Assembly: GCF_016056275.1 (NCBI RefSeq)
Contig: NZ_JAECZA010000001.1
Span: 62,934-126,933, forward strand
Direction: 5' to 3'
DNA from: Dendronalium phyllosphericum CENA369
GTDB taxonomy: Bacteria; Cyanobacteriota; Cyanobacteriia; Cyanobacteriales; Nostocaceae
DNA length: 64,000 bases
Made by a program: the position numbers and the translations under genes. A model generated the notes under the pieces. It searched no databases and was not told the DNA's origin. It saw only the letters and a program-made list of their open reading frames with translations. Positions within the stretch are counted from its first letter, which is position 1, and the number at the start of each line of letters is the position of its first letter. This document shows, in pieces, positions 26,073 to 35,502 of this stretch.

Positions 26073-26975
26073 ATGGGTCAATCAATCAATAACAGCAGGA
26101 GTTCAGCAAAAATACAACAAACAATCCGAAAAACGCCTCGAGTAGTTTATCGACCTGAAAGTCGAATGCGGCATCCACTGCAACTATTTCAAGAAATGTG
26201 GCGGGACTTGCTGGGATCGCGAGAATTAGCTTGGCGTTTATTAATACGGGATATTAAAGCTAAATACCGTCAGTCATTGTTAGGAGTTTTTTGGGCATTT
26301 ATACCTCCAGTTATATTGGCGGTTGGTTTTACCTTTGCTAAAGGTAGCGGCGTAGTCAATCTGGGTAATACAGACTTACCCTACCCTGCCTACGTTATGT
26401 TTAGCATGACCTTGTGGCAAACATTTGTAGAAGCGCTAAACGGGCCTATTTTGGCAGTAACAGCTGCAAAACCAATGTTAGCAAGGATTAACTTTCCTCG
26501 TGAAGCGATAATTATTGCCAAATTAGGGGAAGTGTTTTTCAACTTTGCTATCAAGCTAATTCTAATTGTTGGCTTGTTTATCTGGTTTAAAATACCAGTT
26601 ACTTGGAGCGTGATTTTAGCACCAGTAGCTTTAATTCATTTAATATTGCTAGGAACATTTATTGGTTTGCTATTAGCTCCTATGTCTGGTTTATACCAGG
26701 ACATCACAATGGGAATCACCTTAATTACTGGACTTTGGTTGTTTATCACTCCAGTTGTCTATCCCGTTCCTAATGGTGGAGTATTTGGCACTATTGTAAA
26801 GCTGAATCCTGTTACACCTTTGTTAGTAACAACGAGAGAATTAGCAACAACAGGTGTAATATCAGATCCGCAAGGATTCTGGATTGCAAGTTTGATTGCA
26901 ATTGTAGGATTGCTAATAGCTTGGATTATTTATCGTCTAGCAATGCCCTTTGTAATTGAGAGGATTAGTTCGTAA
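26073..26975 (+). CDS. ABC-2 type polysaccharide export permease (Wzm-like)
   Basis: A 300-residue inner-membrane permease with about six transmembrane helices. The N-terminal amphipathic part contains LAWRLLIRDIKAKYRQSLLGVFWAF, the classic start of Wzm/KpsM proteins, and the C-terminal part LNPVTPLLVTTRELATTG matches the family. ATG 26073 is preferred over a TTG 33 bases upstream. Together with the ATPase 2 bp downstream it should form an exporter that moves an undecaprenyl-linked polysaccharide across the inner membrane. Confidence 0.88.
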   Translation: MGQSINNSRSSAKIQQTIRKTPRVVYRPESRMRHPLQLFQEMWRDLLGSRELAWRLLIRDIKAKYRQSLLGVFWAFIPPVILAVGFTFAKGSGVVNLGNTDLPYPAYVMFSMTLWQTFVEALNGPILAVTAAKPMLARINFPREAIIIAKLGEVFFNFAIKLILIVGLFIWFKIPVTWSVILAPVALIHLILLGTFIGLLLAPMSGLYQDITMGITLITGLWLFITPVVYPVPNGGVFGTIVKLNPVTPLLVTTRELATTGVISDPQGFWIASLIAIVGLLIAWIIYRLAMPFVIERISS

Positions 26976-26977
26976 TT

Positions 26978-28270
26978 ATGATTGGGATTAATGAGCAAGA
27001 TCTGATGTTGAAGCCGCAAGATGATGAAAGTGATATTGTCCTTTCTGTTAATGGAGTTTCCAAAAAATTCTGTCGCAATTTAAAGCGGTCTTTGATATAT
27101 GGCGTTCAAGACATCACTTCTGAATTATTAGGATTGCGAGAAAAAAGTGATAAACTGCGACCAAAAGAGTTTTGGGCGTTGGATAATGTTAGTTTTCAAT
27201 TACGACGGGGAGAAGCATTAGGCTTAGTAGGAAAAAATGGCAGTGGTAAATCAACGCTTTTAAGAATCATCGCAGGATTGATTAAACCAGATAGTGGATT
27301 TGTAGAAGTTAACGGTCGAGTAGCACCATTAATTGCGCTTGGGGCAGGATTTAATCCAATTTTGACAGGGCGGGAAAATATTTATGCCAATATGTCAATT
27401 TTGGGTTTGTCTAAGAAAGAAATTGATGAGCGATTTGATGAAGTTATAGAGTTTGCAGAAATCGGAGATGCAATTGATACCCCTGTGCAAAGCTATAGCT
27501 CTGGGATGGCAGCAAGGTTGGGGTTTGCTAGTGCAATTCATACTGAACCAGATATTCTTTTAATTGATGAAGTGCTGGCTGTAGGAGATAGCCGATTTAG
27601 AGGAAAATGTTTTCAGAAATTGCACGATCTCCGTCAACAGGGCACATCTTTTATATTAGTTAGCCATGATTCTCATTCAATATTAACTGTATGTGAATCT
27701 GCTGTTTACCTGAAGAAAGGAGAATTTATCGGTTTTGGTGATGCAGCTTCTATAATGAATAAATATGAGAAGGATTTATTCCTTGCTGATGAAGAACAAT
27801 CTCCAAAACAAATATCACTTTTAAAGGCTAGAGAACATTTTGGTTTAGAAATACAATCTATATTTTTTAAGAATTATCAAGATGAATTAATACAATCACC
27901 AATAACTGGTGAACCTACAAAATTATGTCTTAAGTGTAAAGCCAGTGAAAAAATAGATAATGTCAGTATTACTTTTGCGATTAGAGGATTAGGCAAAGGC
28001 AGTGAAACTGTTTTACTTATTAATAGTATGAGGGATAAAGAATATATCAGCTTATCACCTGGTGAATGTGAAATACAATTACAAATGCCTTACCTCGGTC
28101 TGAAGCTTGGACACTACATCATGGACGTATATGCTAAAAGAGAAAAACTTTATCATCTTGATGCTGTGGAGTCTTTTAGATTTACCGTAGAAGGTAGCGA
28201 AGAAAGTATGAGTAGATGTATATTTTACCAACCTCGCGATTGGGAAATTATAGAAGGTATGAATGTTTAA
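26978..28270 (+). CDS. polysaccharide ABC exporter ATPase with C-terminal Wzt domain
   Basis: A 430-residue protein. The ATPase domain (about 20-265) has Walker A LVGKNGSGKST (residues 83-93), signature YSSGMAARL and Walker B ILLIDEVLAVGD. The C-terminal domain (about 280-425) fits the Wzt_C beta-sandwich, which in O-antigen systems of the Wzm/Wzt type binds the modified non-reducing end of the glycan and so sets export specificity. The gene starts 2 bp after the permease stop, showing tight coupling. Confidence 0.9.
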   Translation: MIGINEQDLMLKPQDDESDIVLSVNGVSKKFCRNLKRSLIYGVQDITSELLGLREKSDKLRPKEFWALDNVSFQLRRGEALGLVGKNGSGKSTLLRIIAGLIKPDSGFVEVNGRVAPLIALGAGFNPILTGRENIYANMSILGLSKKEIDERFDEVIEFAEIGDAIDTPVQSYSSGMAARLGFASAIHTEPDILLIDEVLAVGDSRFRGKCFQKLHDLRQQGTSFILVSHDSHSILTVCESAVYLKKGEFIGFGDAASIMNKYEKDLFLADEEQSPKQISLLKAREHFGLEIQSIFFKNYQDELIQSPITGEPTKLCLKCKASEKIDNVSITFAIRGLGKGSETVLLINSMRDKEYISLSPGECEIQLQMPYLGLKLGHYIMDVYAKREKLYHLDAVESFRFTVEGSEESMSRCIFYQPRDWEIIEGMNV

Positions 28271-28352
28271 TGAATCATAATACCATACACAAAGTGAATT
28301 GATATATTTATTTGCAATAGTGTACAAGAGGTAAAGTAATGAATAGTAAAAT

Positions 28353-28592
28353 ATGGCAAAAAATTATTTCAATTTTTGCAAAATTTACGCACATATAGAT
28401 TGTGATTGGTATGAACCTGTTAAATTTTGTCTAGAAAGCATCTATCCAATTTTAAGTAAAGGTGACTATATTGCTCTTGATGATTATTATGATTATGGTG
28501 GATGTAAAAAGGCAGTTAATGAATTTATTGCAAAGCATAATGACATTAAAATAGTAAATGATGATAGGAATTTAATTTTATTGCATCATTAA
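28353..28592 (+). pseudogene. C-terminal fragment of a TylF/MycF-type O-methyltransferase
   Basis: A 79-codon frame whose sequence (KIYAHIDCDWYEPVKFCLES, then GDYIALDDYYDYGGCKKAVN) is the C-terminal third of macrocin O-methyltransferase-type proteins, normally about 250 residues. The metal-binding Asp residues (HIDCDWYEP and LDDYYDYGG) are present, but the SAM-binding N-terminal half is missing. It lies directly after the exporter ATPase gene. Likely a relic from exchange of gene cassettes within the locus. Confidence 0.7.
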
Positions 28593-28645
28593 GGTAAATA
28601 TCAAAATTTTGTATTTATTGTAAAAAATAGTGAGTGTGTTAAGAC

Positions 28646-29698
28646 ATGAAAATTTGCTTGTTTGATCCTGGTCTTGAAAATAATAGTGGTACTCCTAGCG
28701 CTAATTTAGGAGATTTAATTATTCAAGAAGCGGTTGACCGGGAAATAAAAAGCTTATTTGGAGATTTCGAGCTTATACGTATTGCTACACATACTTTTCC
28801 AGATCAGAAACATATTGATATTGCTCGGAAATCCCCTTTAATACTAGTTGGAGGCACTAATTTATTGCATTGGCGCATGAAAGAATACAGACAATGGGCG
28901 ATATTGCTAAAGCAAAAAATACAAATAAATAGAGCCGTTTTATTTGGTGTTGGTTGGAGAAAATATGAGGAATTATCGCCTGATTTTTATACCAAAATTT
29001 CTTTAAAGGCAGTGCTATCGAATAGGCTGTTTCACTCTGTTAGAGATAACTACACCAGGACGCAGCTTCAAAACGCAGGTATTAAAAATGTAATTAATAC
29101 TGGATGTCCAACTATGTGGCCAATTAAAGATATTAAATCACATGAAATCCCGCAGGAAAAAGCTGGAAATGTACTTATAATGTTTACTGATTACTCAAAA
29201 GAACCAGACCTAGACAAAAAATTGCTTGAATTAGCGTTGTCTAAATACAAAAAAATTTTCATATGGCCACAAGGCAGAGGGGATTTAGATTATATTTGTA
29301 GCTTACTTTCTGTTACGGGTTTATCAGCTATTCTTTTAAACAATAATGCTATTAATAATATTACTAATCTCATTTCAGATACAAATTTTTCAGTAATAAT
29401 TTTAGAACACTCCATAGACGCATTTAAAAATTTTCTTATTTCCCAAGTTCAGTTTGATTACATTGGGACGAGACTCCATGGTGGAATTAAATGCCTCCTA
29501 TCGAAAAAAAGATCACTGATTATAGCAATAGATAATAGAGCTAAAGAAATAGGTCGTGAAACTAGATTACCAACTGTGAGTCGTTCAGATTTGGATTATA
29601 TGAGTAAATGGATTGATGGGCCTTCTACTACAAATATTACACTAGATATAAACCCAATTAACACATGGAAATCTCAATTCAAGCAGTTTATTAATTAA
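28646..29698 (+). CDS. polysaccharide pyruvyl transferase family protein
   Basis: A 350-residue protein of the CsaB/EpsO type. It shows SANLGDLIIQEAVDREI near the N terminus, PLILVGGTNLLHW, a central VLFGVGWRKYEE, HSVRDNYTRTQLQNAGI and the signature FDYIGTRLHGGIKCLLSKK near residue 275-290. These enzymes transfer pyruvate from PEP as a ketal onto a sugar residue, giving the glycan a negative charge. Candidate sugar acceptors cannot be inferred. Very AT-rich codons, like its neighbours. Confidence 0.82.
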   Translation: MKICLFDPGLENNSGTPSANLGDLIIQEAVDREIKSLFGDFELIRIATHTFPDQKHIDIARKSPLILVGGTNLLHWRMKEYRQWAILLKQKIQINRAVLFGVGWRKYEELSPDFYTKISLKAVLSNRLFHSVRDNYTRTQLQNAGIKNVINTGCPTMWPIKDIKSHEIPQEKAGNVLIMFTDYSKEPDLDKKLLELALSKYKKIFIWPQGRGDLDYICSLLSVTGLSAILLNNNAINNITNLISDTNFSVIILEHSIDAFKNFLISQVQFDYIGTRLHGGIKCLLSKKRSLIIAIDNRAKEIGRETRLPTVSRSDLDYMSKWIDGPSTTNITLDINPINTWKSQFKQFIN

Positions 29699-29962
29699 AT
29701 ATTTTATTTTATGAGTAATTAAGATGGAGTTTATATGTTGAAACTTAATAATATCAACTAAGAATTTGATTCATAATGAGTTTTGCAATTGTTATGGGGC
29801 AGAGTTTATCGCTTAAAAAACCTTATTGAGTGTAATACTCTGATTAGAGCCTTTAGTTAAGCCATAGAGACCCAGTTTTAAAAAGCAACTTTTAAAAGCT
29901 TGTAAATAGAGGCAGTTGTTAAAGCAATCTTATGAAAAATCAGTTGCTCAGACTCGAAAAGC

Positions 29963-31186
29963 ATGAAAATTACACATATCAATCAATCAGATATCGAAGG
30001 TGGAGCTGCGATCGCAGGCTACAGACTACATCAAGGCTTATTAGCTCAAGGAATTGACTCACGTTTGCTGGTGGGTAAAGCTACAACCAGCAGCGATCGC
30101 GTAGCTTCTATACAACGCAAACAGCGCATTGAGAAACAACTCTTCCGTGTGACTGGGCATCTTGGTTTAAACTACGTTAACCTAATCAGTAGCTTTGATA
30201 TTCCGAAGCACAGTTTCTATCAAAATGCAGATATACTTAACTTTCATAACCTTCACACTGGTTATGGTTATTTTAACTATTTAGCAATCTCAGCATTAAC
30301 TAAAAACAAGCCAGCAGTTTTTACGCTTCATGATATGTGGAGTTTTACTGGTCATTGTGCCTATAGCTATGATTGCGAGCGCTGGAAGATAGGTTGTGGC
30401 AAATGTCCTTATCCAGCTACCTATCCCAAAATTCAAAGAGATAATACCCGCCTAGAGTGGAAACTGAAAAATTGGATTTATAGCCACTCTAACCTTTCCA
30501 TTGTTACTCTCAGCAATTGGTTAACCAAGCAAGTTAAGGAGAGTATACTTAACAGTTTTAACATCTACCATATTCCTAATGGTATAGATACGCAAGCCTA
30601 TAAACCTCTCGATCCCGAACAATGTCGCTCTGTACTCGGTATTCCAAAGCATAAGAGAGTTATAATGTTTGGGGCAGAAAACTTGAAAGATACGCGCAAA
30701 GGAGGAGATTTGCTGTTAAAAAGCCTGCAAAATCTCCCAGAATCTCTTAAAAGTGAAACTATATTAATAAATTTTGGAAAAGGAGGGGAGTCAATTTCAA
30801 ATGCTGTAGGAATACAAAACCTAAACTTGGGATATGTTAGTAGCGATCGCTTAAAGTCGATTGCATATTCTGCTGCCGATTTATTTATTTTTCCTACCCG
30901 TGCTGATAACCTACCCTTAGTGTTGCAAGAAAGTATGGCATGTGGTACTCCTATGGTTTCATTCAAAATTGGTGGAGTTCCGGATTTAGTACGCCACGGT
31001 ATTACTGGCTATTTAGCTACACCAGAGGATGCTGATGATTTTTGTAGCCAGATTGTCGAGTTATTAGAAGATCAAAGTTTGCGCGATCGTATGAGTCAAA
31101 ATTGCCGAGAAATTACTATTCAAGAGTATTCTTTAGAGCTACAAGCTAAACGATATATTGCTTTGTATCAAAGAATTAATAATTAA
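29963..31186 (+). CDS. family 4 glycosyltransferase (WcaC-like)
   Basis: A 407-residue GT-B fold protein. The N-terminal domain starts MKITHINQSDIEGGAAIAGYR and has the Cys-rich insert HDMWSFTGHCAYSYDCERWKIGCGKCPYP typical of one GT4 subgroup. The C-terminal domain has IFPTRADNLPLVLQESMACGTPMVSFKIGGVPDLV with the E-x7-E catalytic pattern. It retains a sugar with inversion state typical of GT4 (retaining) and acts on the cytoplasmic face on lipid-linked intermediates; donor unknown. Confidence 0.88.
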   Translation: MKITHINQSDIEGGAAIAGYRLHQGLLAQGIDSRLLVGKATTSSDRVASIQRKQRIEKQLFRVTGHLGLNYVNLISSFDIPKHSFYQNADILNFHNLHTGYGYFNYLAISALTKNKPAVFTLHDMWSFTGHCAYSYDCERWKIGCGKCPYPATYPKIQRDNTRLEWKLKNWIYSHSNLSIVTLSNWLTKQVKESILNSFNIYHIPNGIDTQAYKPLDPEQCRSVLGIPKHKRVIMFGAENLKDTRKGGDLLLKSLQNLPESLKSETILINFGKGGESISNAVGIQNLNLGYVSSDRLKSIAYSAADLFIFPTRADNLPLVLQESMACGTPMVSFKIGGVPDLVRHGITGYLATPEDADDFCSQIVELLEDQSLRDRMSQNCREITIQEYSLELQAKRYIALYQRINN

Positions 31187-31307
31187 AAATAATCTAAAAA
31201 ATATTAAGAAATCATATCTTCATATTAAATGGAATAACTTATCAATAATTTATTTTATCAACTATCAACTAAAGTTTTTTACACCACAAAAGCAAATTTA
31301 AATTCAC

Positions 31308-32102
31308 ATGATTAGTGTCATTACTCCAGTTTATAACGGCGAAAAGTTTATCGAAGGCTGCATTAAAGTTGTTATAGCTCAAAGATGCCCAAATATGGAA
31401 CACATCATTATAGATGGAGGTTCAACAGACAAAACTGTAACAATTATTAAACAATATGCAGACAAGTATCCACATATCCGATGGATTTCTGAGAAAGATA
31501 AAGGACAATCTGATGCTATGAATAAAGGCATATCAATTGCAAAAGGAGAAATAATTGGCATTTTAAATGTTGATGATTTTTATAACTCAAATGTCTTGAA
31601 TCGGGTGTTAGAAATTTTTAAAGACTTGCCAGAGCCTAGTTTAGTTGTTGGAAATTGTAATGTAATAAACGATCGAGATGTTATACAGTACGTCAATAAA
31701 CCAAAAGAATTAAGTATCATACCTTTATTACTCAATAAAGTTCCCCATCCTTTTAATCCTTCTGCTTATTTCTATCATAAAAAGCTGCATGATTTGATAG
31801 GATTATATGATAAAAATGAGCATTATGTCATGGACTTAGATTTTATATTTAAAGCAGTTCAAAGAGCAGTTGAAGTAAAATATGTAGACGAAACTTGGGG
31901 AAATTATCGTTCAATACAAGGTACAAAAACCAATTTGTCTAAGGCTAATGGTCAACATATCCAGCTCGCTAAATACATTAGGAAGAAACATATAAGGAAG
32001 TTACCACTACTTCAGCAGTGTCAGTTGGCTATAGAATCAAGCTATTTATATAAAGGAATTGGAAAAGTAATTAAACTTTTTAAATATTTTCCAAATTATT
32101 AG
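31308..32102 (+). CDS. family 2 glycosyltransferase
   Basis: A 264-residue GT-A enzyme starting MISVITPVYNGEKFIEGCI. The nucleotide-sugar site is IIDGGSTDKT; the metal-binding loop is NVDDFY (DxD-like); WISEKDKGQSDAMNKGI matches the WcaA-like subgroup. The C-terminal helix is basic and may contact the membrane. Donor and acceptor sugars are unknown. Confidence 0.88.
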   Translation: MISVITPVYNGEKFIEGCIKVVIAQRCPNMEHIIIDGGSTDKTVTIIKQYADKYPHIRWISEKDKGQSDAMNKGISIAKGEIIGILNVDDFYNSNVLNRVLEIFKDLPEPSLVVGNCNVINDRDVIQYVNKPKELSIIPLLLNKVPHPFNPSAYFYHKKLHDLIGLYDKNEHYVMDLDFIFKAVQRAVEVKYVDETWGNYRSIQGTKTNLSKANGQHIQLAKYIRKKHIRKLPLLQQCQLAIESSYLYKGIGKVIKLFKYFPNY

Positions 32103-32184
32103 TTTATAGCTATCCTAATCTATCCACAGATAAAACATAAGTAGTTAAAAATTGTCAACTACTATTGGAATTTAAAAATGTAAT

Positions 32185-33258
32185 ATGAGTAATTTAAAAG
32201 TTGCTTTTGCACCTTGGTATACCAAGGAAAATCCTTATCAAGTTCAATTGTCTGAAAAACTAACACTATTAGGAGTTCAAATAAAACCTACTGATTGTAG
32301 CACTTTATATCTTTTATCTACTATCAAACAGAGTAAAGTTAATATTTTACATCTACATTGGCTAGATCATTTTTTTTTGCTGAGATCAAATAAGTTACAG
32401 TCTTTTATAAAATTAATTTTGTTTATTAGCCAAATACTTATTCTCAGGCTAACAAACGTCAAGATTATTTGGACAGTGCACAATATAAAAAATCATCAAA
32501 ATAAACATTTAGGGCTAGATAGATTAGGAGCTATTCTAGTTTCTAGACTAACTCATGGATTGATTGTTCACAGCAAAGCAGCAGAAAATGAAATAATCAA
32601 AGTATTTCATTTAAGGCAAAATAAAAAAATATTTATAGTCCCACATGGTAACTACATTGACGTATATGAAAATAAAATCAGTCAAGTAGAAGCGAGGAAG
32701 TATTTAGACATTCCAGATTCCAGTTTAGTGTTGCTATTTTTTGGCTTAATTCATCCTTATAAAGGAGTACTCGATCTCACCAAAGCTTTGAAGCAACTAA
32801 ATTACGAAGATGTATGTCTGGTAATTGCAGGTAAACCATGCAATGAGGTAATGGCTCAGGACTTAGCTCAAGAGGCAGAGGATAATAGCAAAATTAAATT
32901 TATATCTGGCTTAGTGCCTGATGAACAGGTTCAAGTATATATGAATGCTTGTGATGTAGTAGTGCTTCCATATAAAGAATTCCTCACATCGGGGGCAGTG
33001 ATCTTAGCAATGTCATTTGGTAAAGCATGTGTTGCGCCACGTAAAGGTTGTATAAATGAAGTTTTAGATGATACTGGTTCATTTTTATATGAGCCAGATA
33101 ATGAAGATGGATTATTGCAGGTTTTGAATACTGTAGTTCAAAAACGAGATTATTTATCCAAGATGGGTATGCATAACTATAAGTTAGCCAGTCAATGGAA
33201 TTGGAACTATGTTGCCAAACAAACACTAAATGTTTATCAAAATTATTTAAGCTTTTAA
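32185..33258 (+). CDS. family 4 glycosyltransferase
   Basis: A 357-residue GT-B protein. The N-terminal domain has LHLHWLDHFFL and IIWTVHNIKNHQNKH, found in GT4 enzymes for polysaccharide assembly. The C-terminal domain has LLFFGLIHPYKGVLDL, IVPHGNY and DVVVLPYKEFLTSGAVILAMSFGKACVAP in place of the usual EGFGLPxLEAMACG block, a variant seen in the GumH/AceC-like branch. A membrane-contacting hydrophobic helix lies at about residues 74-92. Confidence 0.85.
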   Translation: MSNLKVAFAPWYTKENPYQVQLSEKLTLLGVQIKPTDCSTLYLLSTIKQSKVNILHLHWLDHFFLLRSNKLQSFIKLILFISQILILRLTNVKIIWTVHNIKNHQNKHLGLDRLGAILVSRLTHGLIVHSKAAENEIIKVFHLRQNKKIFIVPHGNYIDVYENKISQVEARKYLDIPDSSLVLLFFGLIHPYKGVLDLTKALKQLNYEDVCLVIAGKPCNEVMAQDLAQEAEDNSKIKFISGLVPDEQVQVYMNACDVVVLPYKEFLTSGAVILAMSFGKACVAPRKGCINEVLDDTGSFLYEPDNEDGLLQVLNTVVQKRDYLSKMGMHNYKLASQWNWNYVAKQTLNVYQNYLSF

Positions 33259-33461
33259 CTACTGTCAATTGCTATGAATTGAGCGATGGTCATATTTTAA
33301 TAACCTGAAAAGACATATAACAAGAACATATTTTAAACTAAAAATCATTACGTAAAAAAATATAATTTAAGTGATACTAATCATAATCATGCCTAAAATG
33401 CTTACTTTTAAATTACAAATGATTACCCTGATGAGTTAGTTTTAGTTGTGCCTACATACTT

Positions 33462-34361
33462 ATGTATACTTCTTTTGTTAGTGTAATTATTCCGGTTTTT
33501 AATGACTCTGAACGCTTGAAGCTTTGCTTGCAAGCTTTAGAAAATCAAACCTACTCAAAAAATTTATACGAGCTAATTGTTGTTGATAATGCCTCGCAAC
33601 AGGAGATAAAAAGTTTAGTTATTCAATTTAGTCAAGCAAAGTTAACTTATGAAAGTCAACCTGGTTCTTATATTGCACGCAATCAAGGTATCTCAATTGC
33701 GAAAGGCGAAATTTTAGCTTTTACAGATTCTGATTGTATTCCAGCTTCCGATTGGATTGAAAAAGGTGTGAAAAATCTACTTAGTACACCTAATTGTGGA
33801 TTAGTAGCTGGTCGAATAGACTTTTTCTTTAAAAATCCAAAGAAACTAACTCCAGTAGAGCTTTATGAAAATATCGAAATGCCTTTTAATCAGGAACTGA
33901 ATGTACAGGAAACCCACTTTGGGGTAACTGCAAATCTTTTTACATTCAAGCACGTAATTGACAATGTTGGCAGCTTTGACGAAAAGCTAAAATCGGGTGG
34001 CGATCGCGAGTGGGGAGAACGAGTTTTTCAAGCTGGTTATCAACAGATTTACGCAGATGATACTCATGTAAAACATCCTGCTAGAAATTCATTTTCTCAA
34101 CTTTATAAGCGAATAGCCCGTTTTGAAGGTGGTAAATACGATTTAATGGTGAGGAAAAATATTTCATCCTTTAAAGTAGTCATAAGTTTACTATATGCTT
34201 TAATACCACCATTTAAAGCTGCATATAAGGCTTGGAAAAATTCAGCATTAAAGGGAGTGAGACAAAAAATGCAATTTATTATAGTAATTTTTTTTGTTAG
34301 ATATGTAATTATTATTGAGAGAATACGGCTTTATTTGGGTGGTAATTCTAGAAGAGATTAG
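33462..34361 (+). CDS. family 2 glycosyltransferase
   Basis: A 299-residue GT-A enzyme: FVSVIIPVFNDSERLKLCL, IVVDNASQQE, LAFTDSDCIPASDWIEKGV (DxD-like TDSDC) and LKSGGDREWGERVFQAGY. The C-terminal region carries one or two hydrophobic segments that may anchor it to the inner membrane. Donor unknown. Confidence 0.87.
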   Translation: MYTSFVSVIIPVFNDSERLKLCLQALENQTYSKNLYELIVVDNASQQEIKSLVIQFSQAKLTYESQPGSYIARNQGISIAKGEILAFTDSDCIPASDWIEKGVKNLLSTPNCGLVAGRIDFFFKNPKKLTPVELYENIEMPFNQELNVQETHFGVTANLFTFKHVIDNVGSFDEKLKSGGDREWGERVFQAGYQQIYADDTHVKHPARNSFSQLYKRIARFEGGKYDLMVRKNISSFKVVISLLYALIPPFKAAYKAWKNSALKGVRQKMQFIIVIFFVRYVIIIERIRLYLGGNSRRD

Positions 34362-34429
34362 TTTTTACTTATACCTTATAGCGATAATAAATAATAACTC
34401 AAACAGTGTATTTAGAAAAATCAACGACT

Positions 34430-35389
34430 ATGGACAACCAAATATATAATATTACAAGCAATCCTTTGGTTAGCATCGTAATCACCAACTATAATTATGA
34501 TAAATTCCTTGATCGGGCAATAGATAGCGCGCTAAATCAAACATATCAAAATATTGAAGTTATTGTTGTTGATGACGGTTCACAAGACAAATCTAGAAAA
34601 ATTATTACTAGCTATGGTAACAAAATTATCCCTATTTTAAAGGAAAATGGCGGACAGCCATCCTGTTATAATGAGGGATTTTTAGGAAGTCAAGGTGAAA
34701 TCATATGCTTTCTCGATTCTGACGATATATTTTTACCTACAAAAGTAGCTGAATTAGTAAGGGTATTTGAATCTTTTGCAGAAGTTACTTGGTGTTTCCA
34801 CAGTATCCAGTTAATCACTGAAAAAGGTGAGCTTTTAGATGTAGTCGTCACACCCAATTACATATCTCAACAATGTGATTTTCGAGGAAGGATTAAAATG
34901 GGCAAAATTCCTCCTGCTCTTCCACCTTCTTCTGGTCTATCTTTTAGAAGATCGTTACTAGAGAAAATTTTACCTATGCCTACAACTAAACTTATATCGG
35001 CAAGCGATTATTATATCAAGTTTATGGCAGTAGCACTTGGAAAAGGTTTTACATTAAGTGAAAATTTAGCACATCAATGCATACACGATAACAACGCAGC
35101 AACTTTAAGAAAAGATAGACAACATATAAAAGCTAGAGAATATTTGTTAACGGGAAAGTGGATAAAACAGGAGTTTCCACAATTTAAAAAGTTTGCTAAC
35201 AAGTTATTTGCTGTTGGTATAATGTTGGATAACAATGCGAAAAACAATAGTTATGAAAATCATGAGATTGTCCAAGATTATTTAAAAAATATCTCTATTT
35301 ATGAAAAAATTAATATTAATACTATTATCCAGTATTTCTTGATAATAGGTGGTATAAAATCAATATTAAAAAACGTTTTTAATTATTAA
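34430..35389 (+). CDS. family 2 glycosyltransferase
   Basis: A 319-residue GT-A enzyme from ATG 34430 (MDNQIYNITSNPLVSIVITN); an earlier in-frame start adds eight unlikely residues. Motifs are VVDDGSQDKS, LKENGGQPSCYNEGFLGSQG and CFLDSDDIFLPTKV (catalytic DSDD). The C-terminal third is helical and Asn/Lys-rich. Donor unknown. Confidence 0.86.
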   Translation: MDNQIYNITSNPLVSIVITNYNYDKFLDRAIDSALNQTYQNIEVIVVDDGSQDKSRKIITSYGNKIIPILKENGGQPSCYNEGFLGSQGEIICFLDSDDIFLPTKVAELVRVFESFAEVTWCFHSIQLITEKGELLDVVVTPNYISQQCDFRGRIKMGKIPPALPPSSGLSFRRSLLEKILPMPTTKLISASDYYIKFMAVALGKGFTLSENLAHQCIHDNNAATLRKDRQHIKAREYLLTGKWIKQEFPQFKKFANKLFAVGIMLDNNAKNNSYENHEIVQDYLKNISIYEKININTIIQYFLIIGGIKSILKNVFNY

Positions 35390-35502
35390 GAGTTTAATTT
35401 TTCAAAAATTATGCATCAAAAAATTGAAAATTTTAAAATGTATGAGCTATATAAATAAGTTAACTATCAATCACTAAATGCAATTATTAGGAATAATTAA
35501 AT

